Below, in pieces: positions 18,668 to 28,707 of a DNA stretch of 64,000 nucleotides. The stretch spans positions 1 to 64,000 of the forward strand of contig NZ_JQNF01000005.1 of NCBI RefSeq assembly GCF_000745125.1. The letters are read 5' to 3'. Source of the stretch: Carnobacterium jeotgali MS3 (lineage in GTDB: Bacteria > Bacillota > Bacilli > Lactobacillales > Carnobacteriaceae). A program made the position numbers and the translations under genes. The first letter of the stretch is position 1. The number at the start of each line of letters is the position of its first letter. The notes under the pieces were generated by a model. It was not told the DNA's origin and did not search any database. It saw only the letters and a program-made list of their open reading frames with translations.

Positions 18668-18698
18668 AACTACCTTTCAATAAAGGTAGTTTTTTTTT
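18668..18698 (+). terminator. Terminator behind the tRNA-like RNA
   Basis: A 10-bp perfect stem (AACTACCTTT with AAAGGTAGTT) has a 4-nt loop and nine T residues. Confidence 0.8.
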
Positions 18699-18740
18699 GC
18701 ATTTAATGAATCAAAGTATGCGAATGTTCCTAGGATGAAT

Positions 18741-18929
18741 CAAAAAAGGGCTCTTCGTCAAATAGTGTGGCTGCTTCTAAAAATTCTTTCGGAATAGACG
18801 GATTTGCTTGTAAGAGCCCTGGTACAAAGTCTTAAAAACTTTCAAGCCTCAAACACAGCTTAATCGCTAAAGCGTTAAGCATGAACTAAATTCATCTATC
18901 AACATTAAAAAGTATAGAGCCCAAAAATG
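18741..18929 (+). mobile_element. ISL3-type MITE, copy 3 (short form)
   Basis: This is a 173-bp element (18749-18921) sharing long identical stretches with copy 2, including GCTTCTAAAAATTCTTTCGG and GCATGAACTAAATTCATCTA. It lacks about 80 bp of the right interior. The outer ends GGCTCT/AGAGCC are intact. The flanks CAAAAAAG (18741-18748) and CAAAAATG (18922-18929) form an 8-bp target duplication with one mismatch. It has no coding capacity. Confidence 0.75.
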
Positions 18930-18957
18930 AGGTATTAGAATAGCTAGTTAACTAATA

Positions 18958-19007
18958 AACGTAAAAAAACGGATTGAGAGTACGGACTCAATTCGTTTTT
19001 TTACGTT
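18958..19007. terminator. Strong hairpin, bidirectional terminator
   Basis: Arms of 21 nt pair with one mismatch around the ATTGAG/CTCAAT tip, and the stem includes a poly-A/poly-T block. It isolates the ABC exporter genes from upstream transcription. Confidence 0.7.
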
Positions 19008-19117
19008 CCTATTAGAAAAACATAACCACATAGATATGAATAGGTTATTAGTAAAAAGTTTGTTAAAATAAATATCTAATACATAGTAATGGGATGAAAA
19101 AGAATGGAGGAAAAGAG

Positions 19118-20017
19118 ATGTTAGAAATTAAGAATTTGAAAAAAACGTTCGGATCATTGACAGCTGTTGATGATATTAGTTTTATAATACCGGATGGTCA
19201 AATTTTAGGCATGATTGGTCAGAATGGTGCAGGTAAAACGACCACTTTCCGTCTGATTTTAAATTTTTTGACGGCTGATTCTGGAGAAGTTTTATGGAAT
19301 GGTCGTCCTTTACAGAAAACTGATTATGATGTGATTGGTTATCTACCAGAAGAAAGAGGGCTTTATCCGAAAGTTTCAATTGAGGATCAAATTATTTATT
19401 TTGCGCAATTACGCGGGAAATCTAAAAAAGAGATTAAACCTCAAATTGATAAATGGATGGAAAAATTTCAGGTTAAAGGCAAAAAGACTGATAAAATAAA
19501 ATCTTTATCTAAAGGTAATCAGCAAAAAGTCCAGCTAATTGCAACGCTAATCCATCAGCCTAAATTGGTTATTTTGGATGAACCTTTTAGTGGATTAGAT
19601 CCTGTAAATGCCGAGTTGTTGGAAGCTGGTATTAAAGAATTAAAAAAACAAGGCGCTTGTGTTATTTTTTCTAGTCACAATATGAATAATGTTGAAGAAA
19701 TCTGTGATAATTTGATTATGTTAAAAAATGGTAAAATGGTCTTAGATGGGACCGTACGCGAAATTAGAGAACAGTATGGTAGAAAGAAACTCTTTTTAGA
19801 AACTCCTATCTCAATTGATGAATTAAGAATGCTGCCAGGAGTAATAAAAGCTGAAACAACAAAGGAAGGTTTAAAAGTTATTGACTTAGAAAGTCCGGAA
19901 AATGGCAAAGCTATTTTTGAAAAAGTAACACAAAATGGATATATCACTACTTTTAGTCAGCAACCGCCTACTATAGAAGAAATTTTCAAAATGAAAGCCG
20001 GTGAGATTAATGAATAA
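19118..20017 (+). CDS. ABC transporter ATP-binding protein (NatA/YhaQ type)
   Basis: This 299-residue cytoplasmic ATPase powers the membrane protein encoded next. Walker A GQNGAGKTT is at 34-42, the signature is LSKGNQQKV and Walker B is LVILDEPFSGLDP, with the switch histidine in FSSHNMNN. A C-terminal domain of about 80 residues follows, as in NatA/YhaQ-type drug or Na+ exporters. The start is ATG 19118, behind GGAGG; an earlier in-frame ATG would add eight residues. It overlaps the permease gene by 8 bp. Confidence 0.88.
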   Translation: MLEIKNLKKTFGSLTAVDDISFIIPDGQILGMIGQNGAGKTTTFRLILNFLTADSGEVLWNGRPLQKTDYDVIGYLPEERGLYPKVSIEDQIIYFAQLRGKSKKEIKPQIDKWMEKFQVKGKKTDKIKSLSKGNQQKVQLIATLIHQPKLVILDEPFSGLDPVNAELLEAGIKELKKQGACVIFSSHNMNNVEEICDNLIMLKNGKMVLDGTVREIREQYGRKKLFLETPISIDELRMLPGVIKAETTKEGLKVIDLESPENGKAIFEKVTQNGYITTFSQQPPTIEEIFKMKAGEINE

Positions 20018-21269
20018 ATTTTGGGTAATTGTCAGTGATGTTTATAAAAAAAATATTAAATCATTTGGTTTCTTAACAATGGTGTTATCGCCCATTTTGA
20101 TGCTAGCGATAATTGGTGGGATTTTTTACTTCATTAGCCAAAGTGAAAATGAAACGCCTGAAATTGCTGTTTTAACAACTGACCAGGAAGTACAAGCGCT
20201 ATTAGCCACTCAAGAAGATCAGTTTATTATTAACAATAAAATTACAACTAAAGAAGCCGCTGAGGAAGCGATGGAACAAGAAAAATTGGACGGCTATCTT
20301 GAAGTTGAATCTGAAAATCAATTGATCTCTGCTAAGTATGTAGATACACCAGAGAGCGATAATTTAGATTCTGCATTATTAACAAGTTTATTGACAACTC
20401 TTCAATTAAATCGAAAAGCAACGGAGTATGGATTGACACAACAAGAAGCAATGGCATTAATGTCTCCAGCTAGTCTATCAACCGAAACCATTAGTTTTGA
20501 ATCTGGTGCAGCAACAAGTAAAGACAATACTGCTGAAACAATCAAAATGTGGAGTTCTTATGTTGTTGGGATTGCTATCTTTATTTTTATTATCAATTAT
20601 GCAAGTATCATTGGAACAGAAATTGCTTCTGAAAAAGGGACGCGAATCATGGAAGTTATTTTATCAAGTGTTTCTTCAACTGTTCACTTTTTTGGGAAGT
20701 TAGCAGGTATTTTATTGGTTTGTCTGACACAAATTATCATTTATGTTGTAATTGCGTTGGTTGCTTATCCTTTTATAAAAAATATAACGTTTATTCAAGA
20801 GTTGTTCCAAGGAATTGATGTTGGCGCATTATTAAGTAATTTAATTGGTACAACACTGATTTACTTTGTATTAGGGATTATTCTATACGCGGGTTTAGCG
20901 GCTTTCTTTGGTTCGTTAGTAACTAAAATTGAGGATGTTAGCAAGGCTGTCACGCCGTTAATCTTCTTGGCAATGATTGGTTTCTATGGTGGATTATTTG
21001 CCTTTGCTAGTCCTAATCAACTAATTGTAAAAATTGGTTCGCAAATTCCTTTATTTACGCCCTTTATTATGCCATTTAGAATCGCAAGTGAAACAGTAAC
21101 AACTGCTGGAATAGTAATCTCTATCATTGTTATGATTGTTTTCACTATACTGTGTACAATACTATCATTGATGATGTATCGTTCAAATGTGTTAGTTTAC
21201 TCAGATGCAGGAATGATGAAAGCGATAAAAACCTCTTTAAGTATCTTAAGAAATGAACGGAAAAAATAG
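20010..21269 (+). CDS. ABC-2 type permease (NatB/YhaP type)
   Basis: This is a 419-residue membrane partner of the preceding ATPase. TM1 is at about 20-42 and a large extracellular domain (about 45-170) follows. Then a block of five to six helices contains EIASEKGTRIMEVILSSVSS, a typical ABC-2 coupling segment. The layout matches NatB/YhaP, which exports Na+ or toxic compounds; the substrate here is unknown. ATG 20010 lies inside the upstream gene, with GGTGAG ahead of it, so the two are translationally coupled. Confidence 0.86.
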   Translation: MNKFWVIVSDVYKKNIKSFGFLTMVLSPILMLAIIGGIFYFISQSENETPEIAVLTTDQEVQALLATQEDQFIINNKITTKEAAEEAMEQEKLDGYLEVESENQLISAKYVDTPESDNLDSALLTSLLTTLQLNRKATEYGLTQQEAMALMSPASLSTETISFESGAATSKDNTAETIKMWSSYVVGIAIFIFIINYASIIGTEIASEKGTRIMEVILSSVSSTVHFFGKLAGILLVCLTQIIIYVVIALVAYPFIKNITFIQELFQGIDVGALLSNLIGTTLIYFVLGIILYAGLAAFFGSLVTKIEDVSKAVTPLIFLAMIGFYGGLFAFASPNQLIVKIGSQIPLFTPFIMPFRIASETVTTAGIVISIIVMIVFTILCTILSLMMYRSNVLVYSDAGMMKAIKTSLSILRNERKK

Positions 21270-21274
21270 AAAAA

Positions 21275-21305
21275 AAAAAGACTAGGATTATCTTAGTCTT
21301 TTTTT
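21275..21305 (+). terminator. ABC exporter terminator
   Basis: A stem AAAAAGACTA with its T-rich complement, followed by TTTTTTT, immediately after the permease stop. Confidence 0.75.
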
Positions 21306-21377
21306 GTTTCTAAATGTAAATCGTTCATTTCAATGATTCGGATCTAAAAGCTTTTGTTCCACTCTATTTTTTTGTCA

Positions 21378-21989
21378 TTAAAGTTCATGTCTCGAAGATC
21401 TTGTAGGTAAAGCTTCGTCATCTTGCTCAGGAAGTTCATTACTGATAGGGCTGCTTTCTTCGTCTTCATTAACTTTACGATCACTCATAACAAAATGAGT
21501 TAGAGGTTCTTCAATCGATAGGCGGTCTTTTATATCCGATTGTACGATGAAGCTAACGACTTTTGCTTTCTGATTTATTTCAGTTAGTGCCTCAGTATAC
21601 AATCCATCTTGAGTTTGTATTTGTTCGGCTAAAAATCCAGCTTCTAAATTAAAACTAGGTTGCGCATGTTCTAAACGAGCTTGTACAATTTCGCCAGATA
21701 AAGTATAAATTTGTTTGTTGCGTTGCTCTTTATTCAATTCTATTAAGCCAAAACCCGCTTTATCAAAAAAACGACTGATGTCTTGCCTGTTTTGAAGTGG
21801 ATACTGTCTCGCTAATTCTTTGCCAGCCCAATACAAAATTTCATGTGTATCTGTCCCTAGTAAATTAGGTATCAGCACATCTCTAATCAACTCATATCCA
21901 AATAAAGAAGTTGTTTCATTAAAGTTTTCTAAGTCTACTTGTTGCTCATTCTTATTTCTACTCACTAGCTCATTCACCTCTTTTGTCAT
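21378..21989 (-). CDS. YslB family protein (DUF2507)
   Basis: This 203-residue protein matches the YslB/DUF2507 family: the core LFGYELIRDVLIPNLLGTDTHEILYWAGKELARQYPLQ is followed by a short mixed domain. Its biochemical role is unknown; the fold resembles V4R-like ligand-binding domains. It has an unusual acidic tail (about 170-203) rich in Glu, Asp and Ser. The ATG used has little ribosome-binding signal; an in-frame GTG at 21965 sits behind AAAGAGGTGA and may be the real start. It is divergent from murI, its usual neighbour. Confidence 0.8.
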   Translation of the reverse strand: MTKEVNELVSRNKNEQQVDLENFNETTSLFGYELIRDVLIPNLLGTDTHEILYWAGKELARQYPLQNRQDISRFFDKAGFGLIELNKEQRNKQIYTLSGEIVQARLEHAQPSFNLEAGFLAEQIQTQDGLYTEALTEINQKAKVVSFIVQSDIKDRLSIEEPLTHFVMSDRKVNEDEESSPISNELPEQDDEALPTRSSRHEL

Positions 21990-22186
21990 TCACAATTTAT
22001 TATAACGTGATTTGAAACAGAAACCTACCTTTTTACAATAAATTGCCATCCATTCATTTCAAATCAATAGAAATAGAGTTATTTAAACAATTATCTCAGT
22101 TAATTTCCCTAATCCCTTGAATTTAAGTGTGAAAAAAGAGAAAATAAGAAGGGTAGACAAATGAAACTAAATTGAGGTTGTTAAAA

Positions 22187-23005
22187 ATGAAAAAGCAAGC
22201 GATAGGTTTTATAGATTCTGGAGTTGGTGGTTTAACTGTAGTGAAGGAAGCGATGCGTCAATTACCAAATGAATCTATTTATTATGTAGGAGACACAGCA
22301 CGCTGTCCTTATGGTCCAAGACCTGAAGAACAAGTGAGACAGTTTACTTGGGAAATGACCCATTTTTTATTGAATAAGGATATTAAAATGCTCGTAATTG
22401 CTTGTAATACGGCAACTGCAGTGGCTTTAGAAGATTTGAAAAAGAAATTAGCAATACCGATTATTGGCGTTATTTTGCCCGGAAGTCGGGCCGCAATCAA
22501 AGCAACAAAAAATAATCACATTGGGGTTATTGGAACGGAAGGTACCGTAAAAAGCGAAAAATATAAAAAAATGATCCAATCAAAAGATACTTTAGCATCA
22601 GTAAGTAGTTTAGCATGCCCGAAATTTGTTCCTATAGTTGAAAGTAATGAGTACGGTAGTGCAATTGCAAAGAAGATCGTTGCTGAAACTTTGAAACCAT
22701 TTAAGAACAAAAATATTGATACTTTAATTTTAGGCTGTACCCACTATCCTTTGTTGCGCCCGATTATTCAAAATGTGATGGGGGATTCAGTGACATTGAT
22801 TGACTCAGGAGCAGAAACAATCAGTGAAGTAAGTACCATTCTAGATTATTTCAATCTTGCTGAGTTGAGCAAAAATAAAGAAGTTTCAGAACGGAAATTT
22901 TTCACCACTGGATCTACTCATATGTTTAATGATATTGCATCTCAGTGGTTAGGAAATGAATCATTAGATATTGAACATATAAAGCTAGGAACAGATAAAT
23001 TTTAA
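22187..23005 (+). CDS. murI: Glutamate racemase
   Basis: This 272-residue cytosolic enzyme makes D-glutamate for peptidoglycan. Both catalytic cysteine motifs are present ([10 protein letters not shown] and LGCTHYPLL), along with the N-terminal [13 protein letters not shown]. The start is ATG 22187, after TGAGG; an in-frame upstream TTG extension is not conserved in the family. It starts an operon-like run with rph-rdgB and a phosphodiesterase, as in Bacillus and Listeria (racE-rph-ysnA-ysnB). Confidence 0.96.
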   Translation: MKKQAIGFIDSGVGGLTVVKEAMRQLPNESIYYVGDTARCPYGPRPEEQVRQFTWEMTHFLLNKDIKMLVIACNTATAVALEDLKKKLAIPIIGVILPGSRAAIKATKNNHIGVIGTEGTVKSEKYKKMIQSKDTLASVSSLACPKFVPIVESNEYGSAIAKKIVAETLKPFKNKNIDTLILGCTHYPLLRPIIQNVMGDSVTLIDSGAETISEVSTILDYFNLAELSKNKEVSERKFFTTGSTHMFNDIASQWLGNESLDIEHIKLGTDKF

Positions 23006-23046
23006 CTAAGTGTTAAAAGCTAGAATAAAAAAAGTGAGGTTCAAGT

Positions 23047-24408
23047 ATGCGTGCAGATGGTAGAAAAAATGATGAAAATCGATTGGTGACAATAGAAACC
23101 AATTATTTGAAACACCCTGAAGGATCGGTATTGGTTTCTTTTGGTGATACGAAAGTAATTTGTAATGCAACAATAGAAACAAAAGTTCCACGGTTTTTAA
23201 AAGGAATGGGAAGCGGTTGGGTACATGCCGAGTATAGCATGTTGCCTAGAGCAACGAATACGCGAAATATTCGTGAAGCAGCTAAAGGAAAACTAAGTGG
23301 CAGAACAATGGAGATTCAACGCTTAATTGCCCGTTCTTTACGCTCATGTATTGATTTAGAAGCCTTGGGAGAACGTTCGATTACCGTAGACTGTGATGTA
23401 ATCCAAGCAGATGGCGGAACGCGTACTGCAAGTATTACAGGAGCTTTTGTAGCTTTAAAATTAGCTATTCAAACATTATTAGATAGCGGTGAATTAGCTT
23501 TAAGTCCAATAAAGGAAAATGTAGCGGCTATAAGCGTCGGGATTTTAGAGGATGGACAAGCAGTTTTAGATTTGAATTACCTAGAAGACAGTGCAGCTAA
23601 TGTAGATATGAATTTAGTGATGACTTCTGGTGGTCAGTTTGTAGAAATTCAAGGAACCGGTGAAGAAGCGACTTTTTCTTCTGAACAACTAGCGGTGCTA
23701 TTGGAATTTGGAAAAAAAGGCATCAAAGAATTAATACAAGTGCAAGATAATGCTTTTAATCAAGCACTTTCTTTAAAAAAAGATGTAATGAGTTATCCAG
23801 TGATCCCTAAAGATGAGATTTTGATAGCGACAAATAATGCTGGAAAAGCAAAAGAGTTTGAAGCTTTGTTTGCTAAAAAGGGATTTAAAGTAAAAACGTT
23901 GCGTGATTTCCCAGAGATCCCAGAAGTTGAAGAAACGGGAGTAACATTTGAAGAAAATGCGCGTTTAAAAGCAGAAACAATAGCTCGTAGACTTAATATG
24001 TTAGTGTTAGCCGACGATTCAGGTTTAAAAGTTGATGCGCTAGATGGTGCACCAGGTGTCTTTTCTGCTCGCTATGCTGGAGAATTCAAAAGTGATGCCG
24101 CGAATAATGCTAAGTTAATGCATGAACTAACAGGCGTATCTAAAGAAGAGCGTACAGCGCAATTTCATTGTACTCTTGCGTTGGCGTTACCAGGAAAAGA
24201 CAGTTTAGTTGTTGAAGGTGAAGTCGAGGGAATCATATTGACCATACCTAAAGGCGATAATGGTTTTGGCTATGATCCGCTATTTTTTGTTGAAAGCAAA
24301 GGGAAAACAATGGCTGAATTGACTCAAGAGGATAAAAATACGTTGAGTCATCGCGCAGTAGCTTTAGAAAAATTAGATAAAGTATGGGATAAATGGATTA
24401 CGGATTAG
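23047..24408 (+). CDS. rph: Fused ribonuclease PH / XTP-dITP diphosphatase
   Basis: This is a two-enzyme fusion of 453 residues. Residues 1 to about 245 are RNase PH, which trims tRNA 3' ends by phosphorolysis ([36 protein letters not shown]). Residues about 255-453 are the RdgB/HAM1 nucleotidase that removes dITP and XTP ([50 protein letters not shown]). In Bacillus these are separate adjacent genes; the fusion is known in several Lactobacillales. Both sets of active-site motifs look intact. Confidence 0.95.
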   Translation: MRADGRKNDENRLVTIETNYLKHPEGSVLVSFGDTKVICNATIETKVPRFLKGMGSGWVHAEYSMLPRATNTRNIREAAKGKLSGRTMEIQRLIARSLRSCIDLEALGERSITVDCDVIQADGGTRTASITGAFVALKLAIQTLLDSGELALSPIKENVAAISVGILEDGQAVLDLNYLEDSAANVDMNLVMTSGGQFVEIQGTGEEATFSSEQLAVLLEFGKKGIKELIQVQDNAFNQALSLKKDVMSYPVIPKDEILIATNNAGKAKEFEALFAKKGFKVKTLRDFPEIPEVEETGVTFEENARLKAETIARRLNMLVLADDSGLKVDALDGAPGVFSARYAGEFKSDAANNAKLMHELTGVSKEERTAQFHCTLALALPGKDSLVVEGEVEGIILTIPKGDNGFGYDPLFFVESKGKTMAELTQEDKNTLSHRAVALEKLDKVWDKWITD

Positions 24409-24436
24409 CCTAGGACTTCATAACGGGGGGGAAAGC

Positions 24437-24955
24437 ATGAGAGTATTAGTTGTAAGCGATAGTCACGGAGATCGGGAAATTTTAGTTGAATTAGTTGAAC
24501 GTTATAAGGATGAAGTGGACCAACTCTTTCATTGCGGCGATTCTGAATTGGAAGCATCAGATTCAATTTGGGATTCAATGATGACCGTTAAAGGTAATAT
24601 GGATTTCACTAATGAGTATGCTTTAACACAAGTCGCGGATGTGCAAAATGAACGCATATTTATAGCTCATGGGCATCGTTTGGATGTTAATTACACTATG
24701 CAAGAATTAGTTTATGCAGCTAAAGAAGTTGATGCGACTTTAGCTTTTTATGGACATACTCACATAGCTAAAATCGAAAAAATAGATAATATAGTGGTAG
24801 TAAATCCAGGCAGCATTTCAGAACCAAGAGGTCGTTATTCAGTTCCAACCTACGCAATTGTGGAGAGCAATGAGCACCAAATTGGGGTTACTTATTATAA
24901 TCGAACACATAGAGCTATTGAGGATTTAAGCGGTCATTTTTCTAAAAATAGATAA
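24437..24955 (+). CDS. YfcE/YsnB-type metallophosphoesterase
   Basis: This 172-residue calcineurin-like phosphoesterase has the metal-binding series DSHGD (8-12), HCGDSE, KGNMD, AHGH and GHTH. The family acts on small phosphodiesters in vitro; the natural substrate is not settled. It follows rph-rdgB by 28 bp, as in the Bacillus racE cluster. Confidence 0.9.
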   Translation: MRVLVVSDSHGDREILVELVERYKDEVDQLFHCGDSELEASDSIWDSMMTVKGNMDFTNEYALTQVADVQNERIFIAHGHRLDVNYTMQELVYAAKEVDATLAFYGHTHIAKIEKIDNIVVVNPGSISEPRGRYSVPTYAIVESNEHQIGVTYYNRTHRAIEDLSGHFSKNR

Positions 24956-25080
24956 ATGAAGTGCTCTTAAAAAGAAGGTATAAATTTTTATTTAGTTCCA
25001 GTTTTTTTGCTATTCTTTTGCCACTTTTTAACGTAAAATAGTACTTGGATTTAGTTATCTCAAGGAAGGAAATGAAGATA

Positions 25081-25560
25081 ATGATAGGGAAAGAAATTGG
25101 AGAAATGTTACTGGAAAACAAAGAGAATTTTTTGATTCCAGCGGATAGAGTTGCGCATGTCCAAATGAACAATCGGTTAAACCATGCGTTATTAGTGCTT
25201 ACAAAAATTGGTTATTCCGTAATTCCAGTGTTAGATCATGATTATAAAATTAAAGGACTCATTTCTATGCCGATGATCGTTGAAGCCATTACAGGATTAG
25301 AAGACATTGACTTTGATAAATTAGGCGAAATATTGGTATCTGACGTGATGACTACTGATTTTGCTGTCATAGATGATCCCTATGATTTGGAAGAAGTTTT
25401 ACATTTATTAGTTGATAATGCATTTATATGTGTGGCAAGTGATGATGGAAGCTTTGTAGGCATCATTACTAGAAGTGAAATTTTAAAAGGCACAAATCGC
25501 ATTGCACATGAGTTTGAAAATAAATATGATGTGACTCGAAAAGCGGAACGTTCGCATTAA
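25081..25560 (+). CDS. cbpB: CBS-pair protein CbpB (c-di-AMP receptor type)
   Basis: This is a protein of about 159 residues made of two CBS repeats with little else, like CbpB/YkuL of Listeria and Bacillus. There CbpB binds c-di-AMP and, when free, stimulates the (p)ppGpp synthetase Rel. The first CBS covers about 10-70 ([20 protein letters not shown]) and the second about 85-150 ([21 protein letters not shown]). I chose ATG 25081 for spacing from AAGGAAGG (25062-25069); ATG 25072 or an upstream TTG would add a few residues. c-di-AMP binding is inferred from the family. Confidence 0.85.
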   Translation: MIGKEIGEMLLENKENFLIPADRVAHVQMNNRLNHALLVLTKIGYSVIPVLDHDYKIKGLISMPMIVEAITGLEDIDFDKLGEILVSDVMTTDFAVIDDPYDLEEVLHLLVDNAFICVASDDGSFVGIITRSEILKGTNRIAHEFENKYDVTRKAERSH

Positions 25561-25589
25561 AGAGTTACAAATTAGTCAGGAATGATGAA

Positions 25590-26291
25590 ATGGATGCTAA
25601 CGAAATCATTGAATTTATATCAAAAAGTGAAAAGAAAACACCTGTAAAAGTTTATTTAAAGGGTAACTTAAGCAAATTGAATTTTCCAACTTCAATTCAA
25701 AATTTCACAACGGATGAAGTGGGAACTATCTTTGGTGAATGGAATGTGATCGAACCTTTTTTAGAAGAAAATAAAGAATGGATTGAAGATAAAGTAATTG
25801 AAAATGATCGTCGTAATTCGGCTATACCTTTAGTAGATATGAAGCAATTTAATGCTCGAATTGAACCAGGGGCCTTTATACGCGATCAAGTCGAAATAGG
25901 CGATTCAGCTGTTATCATGATGGGTGCTGTTATCAATATTGGAGCTATTATCGGTGAGGGAACAATGATTGATATGGGTGCTGTATTAGGCGGACGAGCA
26001 ACTGTTGGTAAAAATTGTCATATTGGTGCAGGTACCGTGCTAGCAGGTGTTGTTGAACCAGCTAGTGCTCAACCGGTTATTGTAGAAGATAATGTATTAA
26101 TTGGCGCGAATGCTGTCGTACTAGAAGGTATTCGAATCGGAAAAGGTGCCGTTGTTGCAGCAGGAGCTATTGTCATCCAAGATGTTGCACCTTACACCGT
26201 TGTAGCAGGGACACCAGCTAAAAAAATCAAAGACATTGATGAAAAAACAAAAAGTAAAACAGGACTAATTGAGGCTTTACGCGATTTATAG
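25590..26291 (+). CDS. dapH: Tetrahydrodipicolinate N-acetyltransferase
   Basis: This 233-residue enzyme acetylates tetrahydrodipicolinate in the acetylase branch of lysine/diaminopimelate synthesis. It has an N-terminal DapH domain (about 1-85) and a left-handed beta-helix of hexapeptide repeats (about 90-210; [20 protein letters not shown] and later [13 protein letters not shown]). The product supports both lysine and cell-wall diaminopimelate supply. The deacetylase of the same branch is the next gene, 80 bp on. Confidence 0.95.
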   Translation: MDANEIIEFISKSEKKTPVKVYLKGNLSKLNFPTSIQNFTTDEVGTIFGEWNVIEPFLEENKEWIEDKVIENDRRNSAIPLVDMKQFNARIEPGAFIRDQVEIGDSAVIMMGAVINIGAIIGEGTMIDMGAVLGGRATVGKNCHIGAGTVLAGVVEPASAQPVIVEDNVLIGANAVVLEGIRIGKGAVVAAGAIVIQDVAPYTVVAGTPAKKIKDIDEKTKSKTGLIEALRDL

Positions 26292-26301
26292 AAATAAAAT
26301 T

Positions 26302-26354
26302 AAAAGAGCGTGAAACAGAAAAGAGCAATCCGTTTCTGTTTCAGCGCTTTTTTT
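26302..26354 (+). terminator. Hairpin between dapH and the deacetylase gene
   Basis: Long arms (GCGTGAAACAGAAA with TTTCTGTTTCAGCGC) are followed by seven T residues. It should end at least part of the dapH transcription, which makes expression of the next gene separately tunable. Confidence 0.7.
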
Positions 26355-26371
26355 AGAAGAGGGTAGAGAAG

Positions 26372-27511
26372 ATGACACAAGAAAATCCTTTTATCCAAAT
26401 GCGAAGAGAATTGCATTTGATTCCTGAAATTGGTTTAGAAGAATATAAAACGCACGCTTATTTGTTGGCTAAGATTAAAGAGTTGCCACAAGAAAATTTA
26501 GAAATAAAAACATGGGAAACCGCTATTGTTGTTCGAGTAAAAGGCAGTATAGGTGAAAAAACGATTGGATGGAGAACCGATATAGATGGTTTGCCAGTTA
26601 CAGAAGATACAGGTTTGTCTTTTAAATCTACTCACGAAGGAAGAATGCACGCCTGTGGTCATGATATGCATATGTCCATTGCTTTAGGATTATTGACGTA
26701 TTTTAGTTCTCATCAAACGGTAGATCATTTAGTTTTTATTTTTCAACCTGCTGAAGAGAATGTGAGTGGAGCAAAAATTATTTACGATAGTGGTTTTTTA
26801 GATGACTACATGCCAGATGAAATTTATGCATTACATGTAAAACCTGATTTGCCAGTGGGGACTTTAGGAACCAAAGTTGGAACATTATTTGCTGGGACAT
26901 GTGCAATCGATGTAGAATTTCGCGGTGTAAGCGGACATGCTGCCTATCCACATGAATCTAATGACATGATAGTCGCTGCAAGCCAATTCATCAACCAAAT
27001 TCAAACAATCATCAGCCGAAGTGTTAACCCAATGGAGGGTGCAGTGATTACGCTAGGAACGATGCATGCTGGAACAGCCGGAAATATTATCAGCGGGTAT
27101 GCTAGTCTTTCTGGGACTATCCGCACGTTAACTTCTGAGATGAGTGAGCTAACACAACAAAGAGTAAAAGATATTGTTAAAGGAATTGAGTTGTCTTACA
27201 ACTGTAAAATTTATTTGGATTTAGACCAAGCTGGGTATTACCCTGTCGTCAACAGTGAGGTAGAAACGCTATCTTTTATTGATTATATGACTAAAAAGCA
27301 AGGCGTCAATTACAAAGAAATGGGAACAGAAATGACCGGAGAAGATTTTGGTTATTATTTAGACAAAATTCCTGGAACAATGTTTTGGTTAGGTGTCGAC
27401 AGTCCTTTTGGGTTGCATCATCCTCAAATGACACCACAAGAAGAAGCGATTCCTTTTGCAATTGAACATGTAGGAGATTTCTTAGAAAAGAAAGCCAATA
27501 GACAATTATAA
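26372..27511 (+). CDS. N-acetyldiaminopimelate deacetylase (M20 family)
   Basis: This 379-residue M20-type metal amidohydrolase has the metal-site motifs HACGHDMHMS and PAEENVSGAKI, and ALHVKPDLPVG. Length and sequence match the YkuR type, which removes acetate from N-acetyl-LL-diaminopimelate. Its place directly after dapH supports this over a general amino-acid amidohydrolase. GAAGAGGG precedes the ATG. Confidence 0.9.
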   Translation: MTQENPFIQMRRELHLIPEIGLEEYKTHAYLLAKIKELPQENLEIKTWETAIVVRVKGSIGEKTIGWRTDIDGLPVTEDTGLSFKSTHEGRMHACGHDMHMSIALGLLTYFSSHQTVDHLVFIFQPAEENVSGAKIIYDSGFLDDYMPDEIYALHVKPDLPVGTLGTKVGTLFAGTCAIDVEFRGVSGHAAYPHESNDMIVAASQFINQIQTIISRSVNPMEGAVITLGTMHAGTAGNIISGYASLSGTIRTLTSEMSELTQQRVKDIVKGIELSYNCKIYLDLDQAGYYPVVNSEVETLSFIDYMTKKQGVNYKEMGTEMTGEDFGYYLDKIPGTMFWLGVDSPFGLHHPQMTPQEEAIPFAIEHVGDFLEKKANRQL

Positions 27512-27513
27512 AT

Positions 27514-27560
27514 AAAAAAACTTCTCTTTAAAACCATTTGGTTTTAAAGAGAAGTTTTTT
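27514..27560. terminator. Bidirectional terminator
   Basis: A stem of about 20 bp (AAAAACTTCTCTTTAAAACC and complement) has a 4-nt loop and A/T runs on both sides. It overlaps the last bases of the minus-strand transporter gene. Confidence 0.85.
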
Positions 27561-28707
27561 ATTTAAAGACTAAGTATAGCAAACTGATTAAAAGGAACAG
27601 AGAAGCACTGACAATGACTGTGATACTTGCGCTATAAGTAGCAAGTAAGCCCCCAATAATAGGACCAAGCATAGTTCCAATACCTTGAAAAGATGAAATA
27701 ATACCCCAACTAACATTCTGGTCTTCTTTGGTAATTTTAGTAGCAACATAAGTATTCCAAGCCGGTAAAAAAAGGGTGTATGCAATCGACATGGAGGCGA
27801 CTAAAAGATAGACAGTCAGAATAGACGGATTAAATGTAGTGGAGATCAGCGTAATTCCAAAAAGCATAAATCCTCCAATAAAAAGAGGACGTGGTTTGAA
27901 ATAATCAACTAACCGACCAAGTGGCTGCATAAGAATTACAGCTGTTAAACCAGCGATAAACAATAAACGAGTATAGTGATTATAAGAAAAATGAAGGTCT
28001 TGCAAAACAAAGGTTGGTAAAATTGGAATCAACATTCCAATTGAAATACTCTGCATTAAGGTTCCAGGTAAAATTAGGCGACTTTTTTTTAAAATGGAGA
28101 ATGTCTTTTTTAAGATAGTTGTTCTATTTTGTGTATCAGATTGTTGATCAGGATGACTGCCGGATAAACAAAAACTGATGTAAGCTCCTATTATAAAGAG
28201 CGGCAACAGCCAATAGGAGACAACTAAGTTAATATTCATTAAGTAATTCATGACTATAACGCCACTTGCCATGCCTAGTATCCAGCAAAAGTAAATTAAC
28301 CCCATATTTTTCCCTCTGGAACCTGAACTAGCTTTAGCTAGAAGTAAGATCCAAAGGGGACAAGCACCAAACCCTAATAAAATCGAAGCGAAAACAATAG
28401 CGATAGCATTAAACTGAAATAAAGGAACAATGATAAAAGAAATAAAAATCAATAAAAATGATAAGGAGATGACTTTTTGGATACCAAAGCGATTCATCAA
28501 AAAGCCTATTTGAAAATTTGAAAAAGCTTCACTTATATAATGTAAACTAATAGCTAAACCAACCAAAGCTAGAGTGAATTGAGTTCCTACTGCAGCCTGA
28601 ACGGGTAAATAACTAAGAATAAAGGCAGCACGAACGTACTCAACAAGTATTAAGGAGAGAAGCAAAAATAAAAAATTTCTATCAATTTTTAATCTCTTTA
28701 GAATCAT
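27559..28707 (-). CDS. ltaA: MFS transporter, probable LtaA-type glycolipid flippase
   Basis: This 382-residue protein has 12 predicted membrane segments and the major facilitator fold (RFGIQ after TM2-TM3, PLGRLVDYFKPRPL in the middle loop). It follows a UgtP-like glycosyltransferase gene and overlaps it by 26 bp, the same order as ypfP-ltaA in Staphylococcus aureus. LtaA there flips diglucosyl-diacylglycerol for lipoteichoic acid anchoring. The role is inferred from context; a drug exporter is the alternative. The start is ATG 28707, behind AAGGAG; an earlier in-frame start would add 11 residues. Confidence 0.7.
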   Translation of the reverse strand: MILKRLKIDRNFLFLLLSLILVEYVRAAFILSYLPVQAAVGTQFTLALVGLAISLHYISEAFSNFQIGFLMNRFGIQKVISLSFLLIFISFIIVPLFQFNAIAIVFASILLGFGACPLWILLLAKASSGSRGKNMGLIYFCWILGMASGVIVMNYLMNINLVVSYWLLPLFIIGAYISFCLSGSHPDQQSDTQNRTTILKKTFSILKKSRLILPGTLMQSISIGMLIPILPTFVLQDLHFSYNHYTRLLFIAGLTAVILMQPLGRLVDYFKPRPLFIGGFMLFGITLISTTFNPSILTVYLLVASMSIAYTLFLPAWNTYVATKITKEDQNVSWGIISSFQGIGTMLGPIIGGLLATYSASITVIVSASLFLLISLLYLVFK

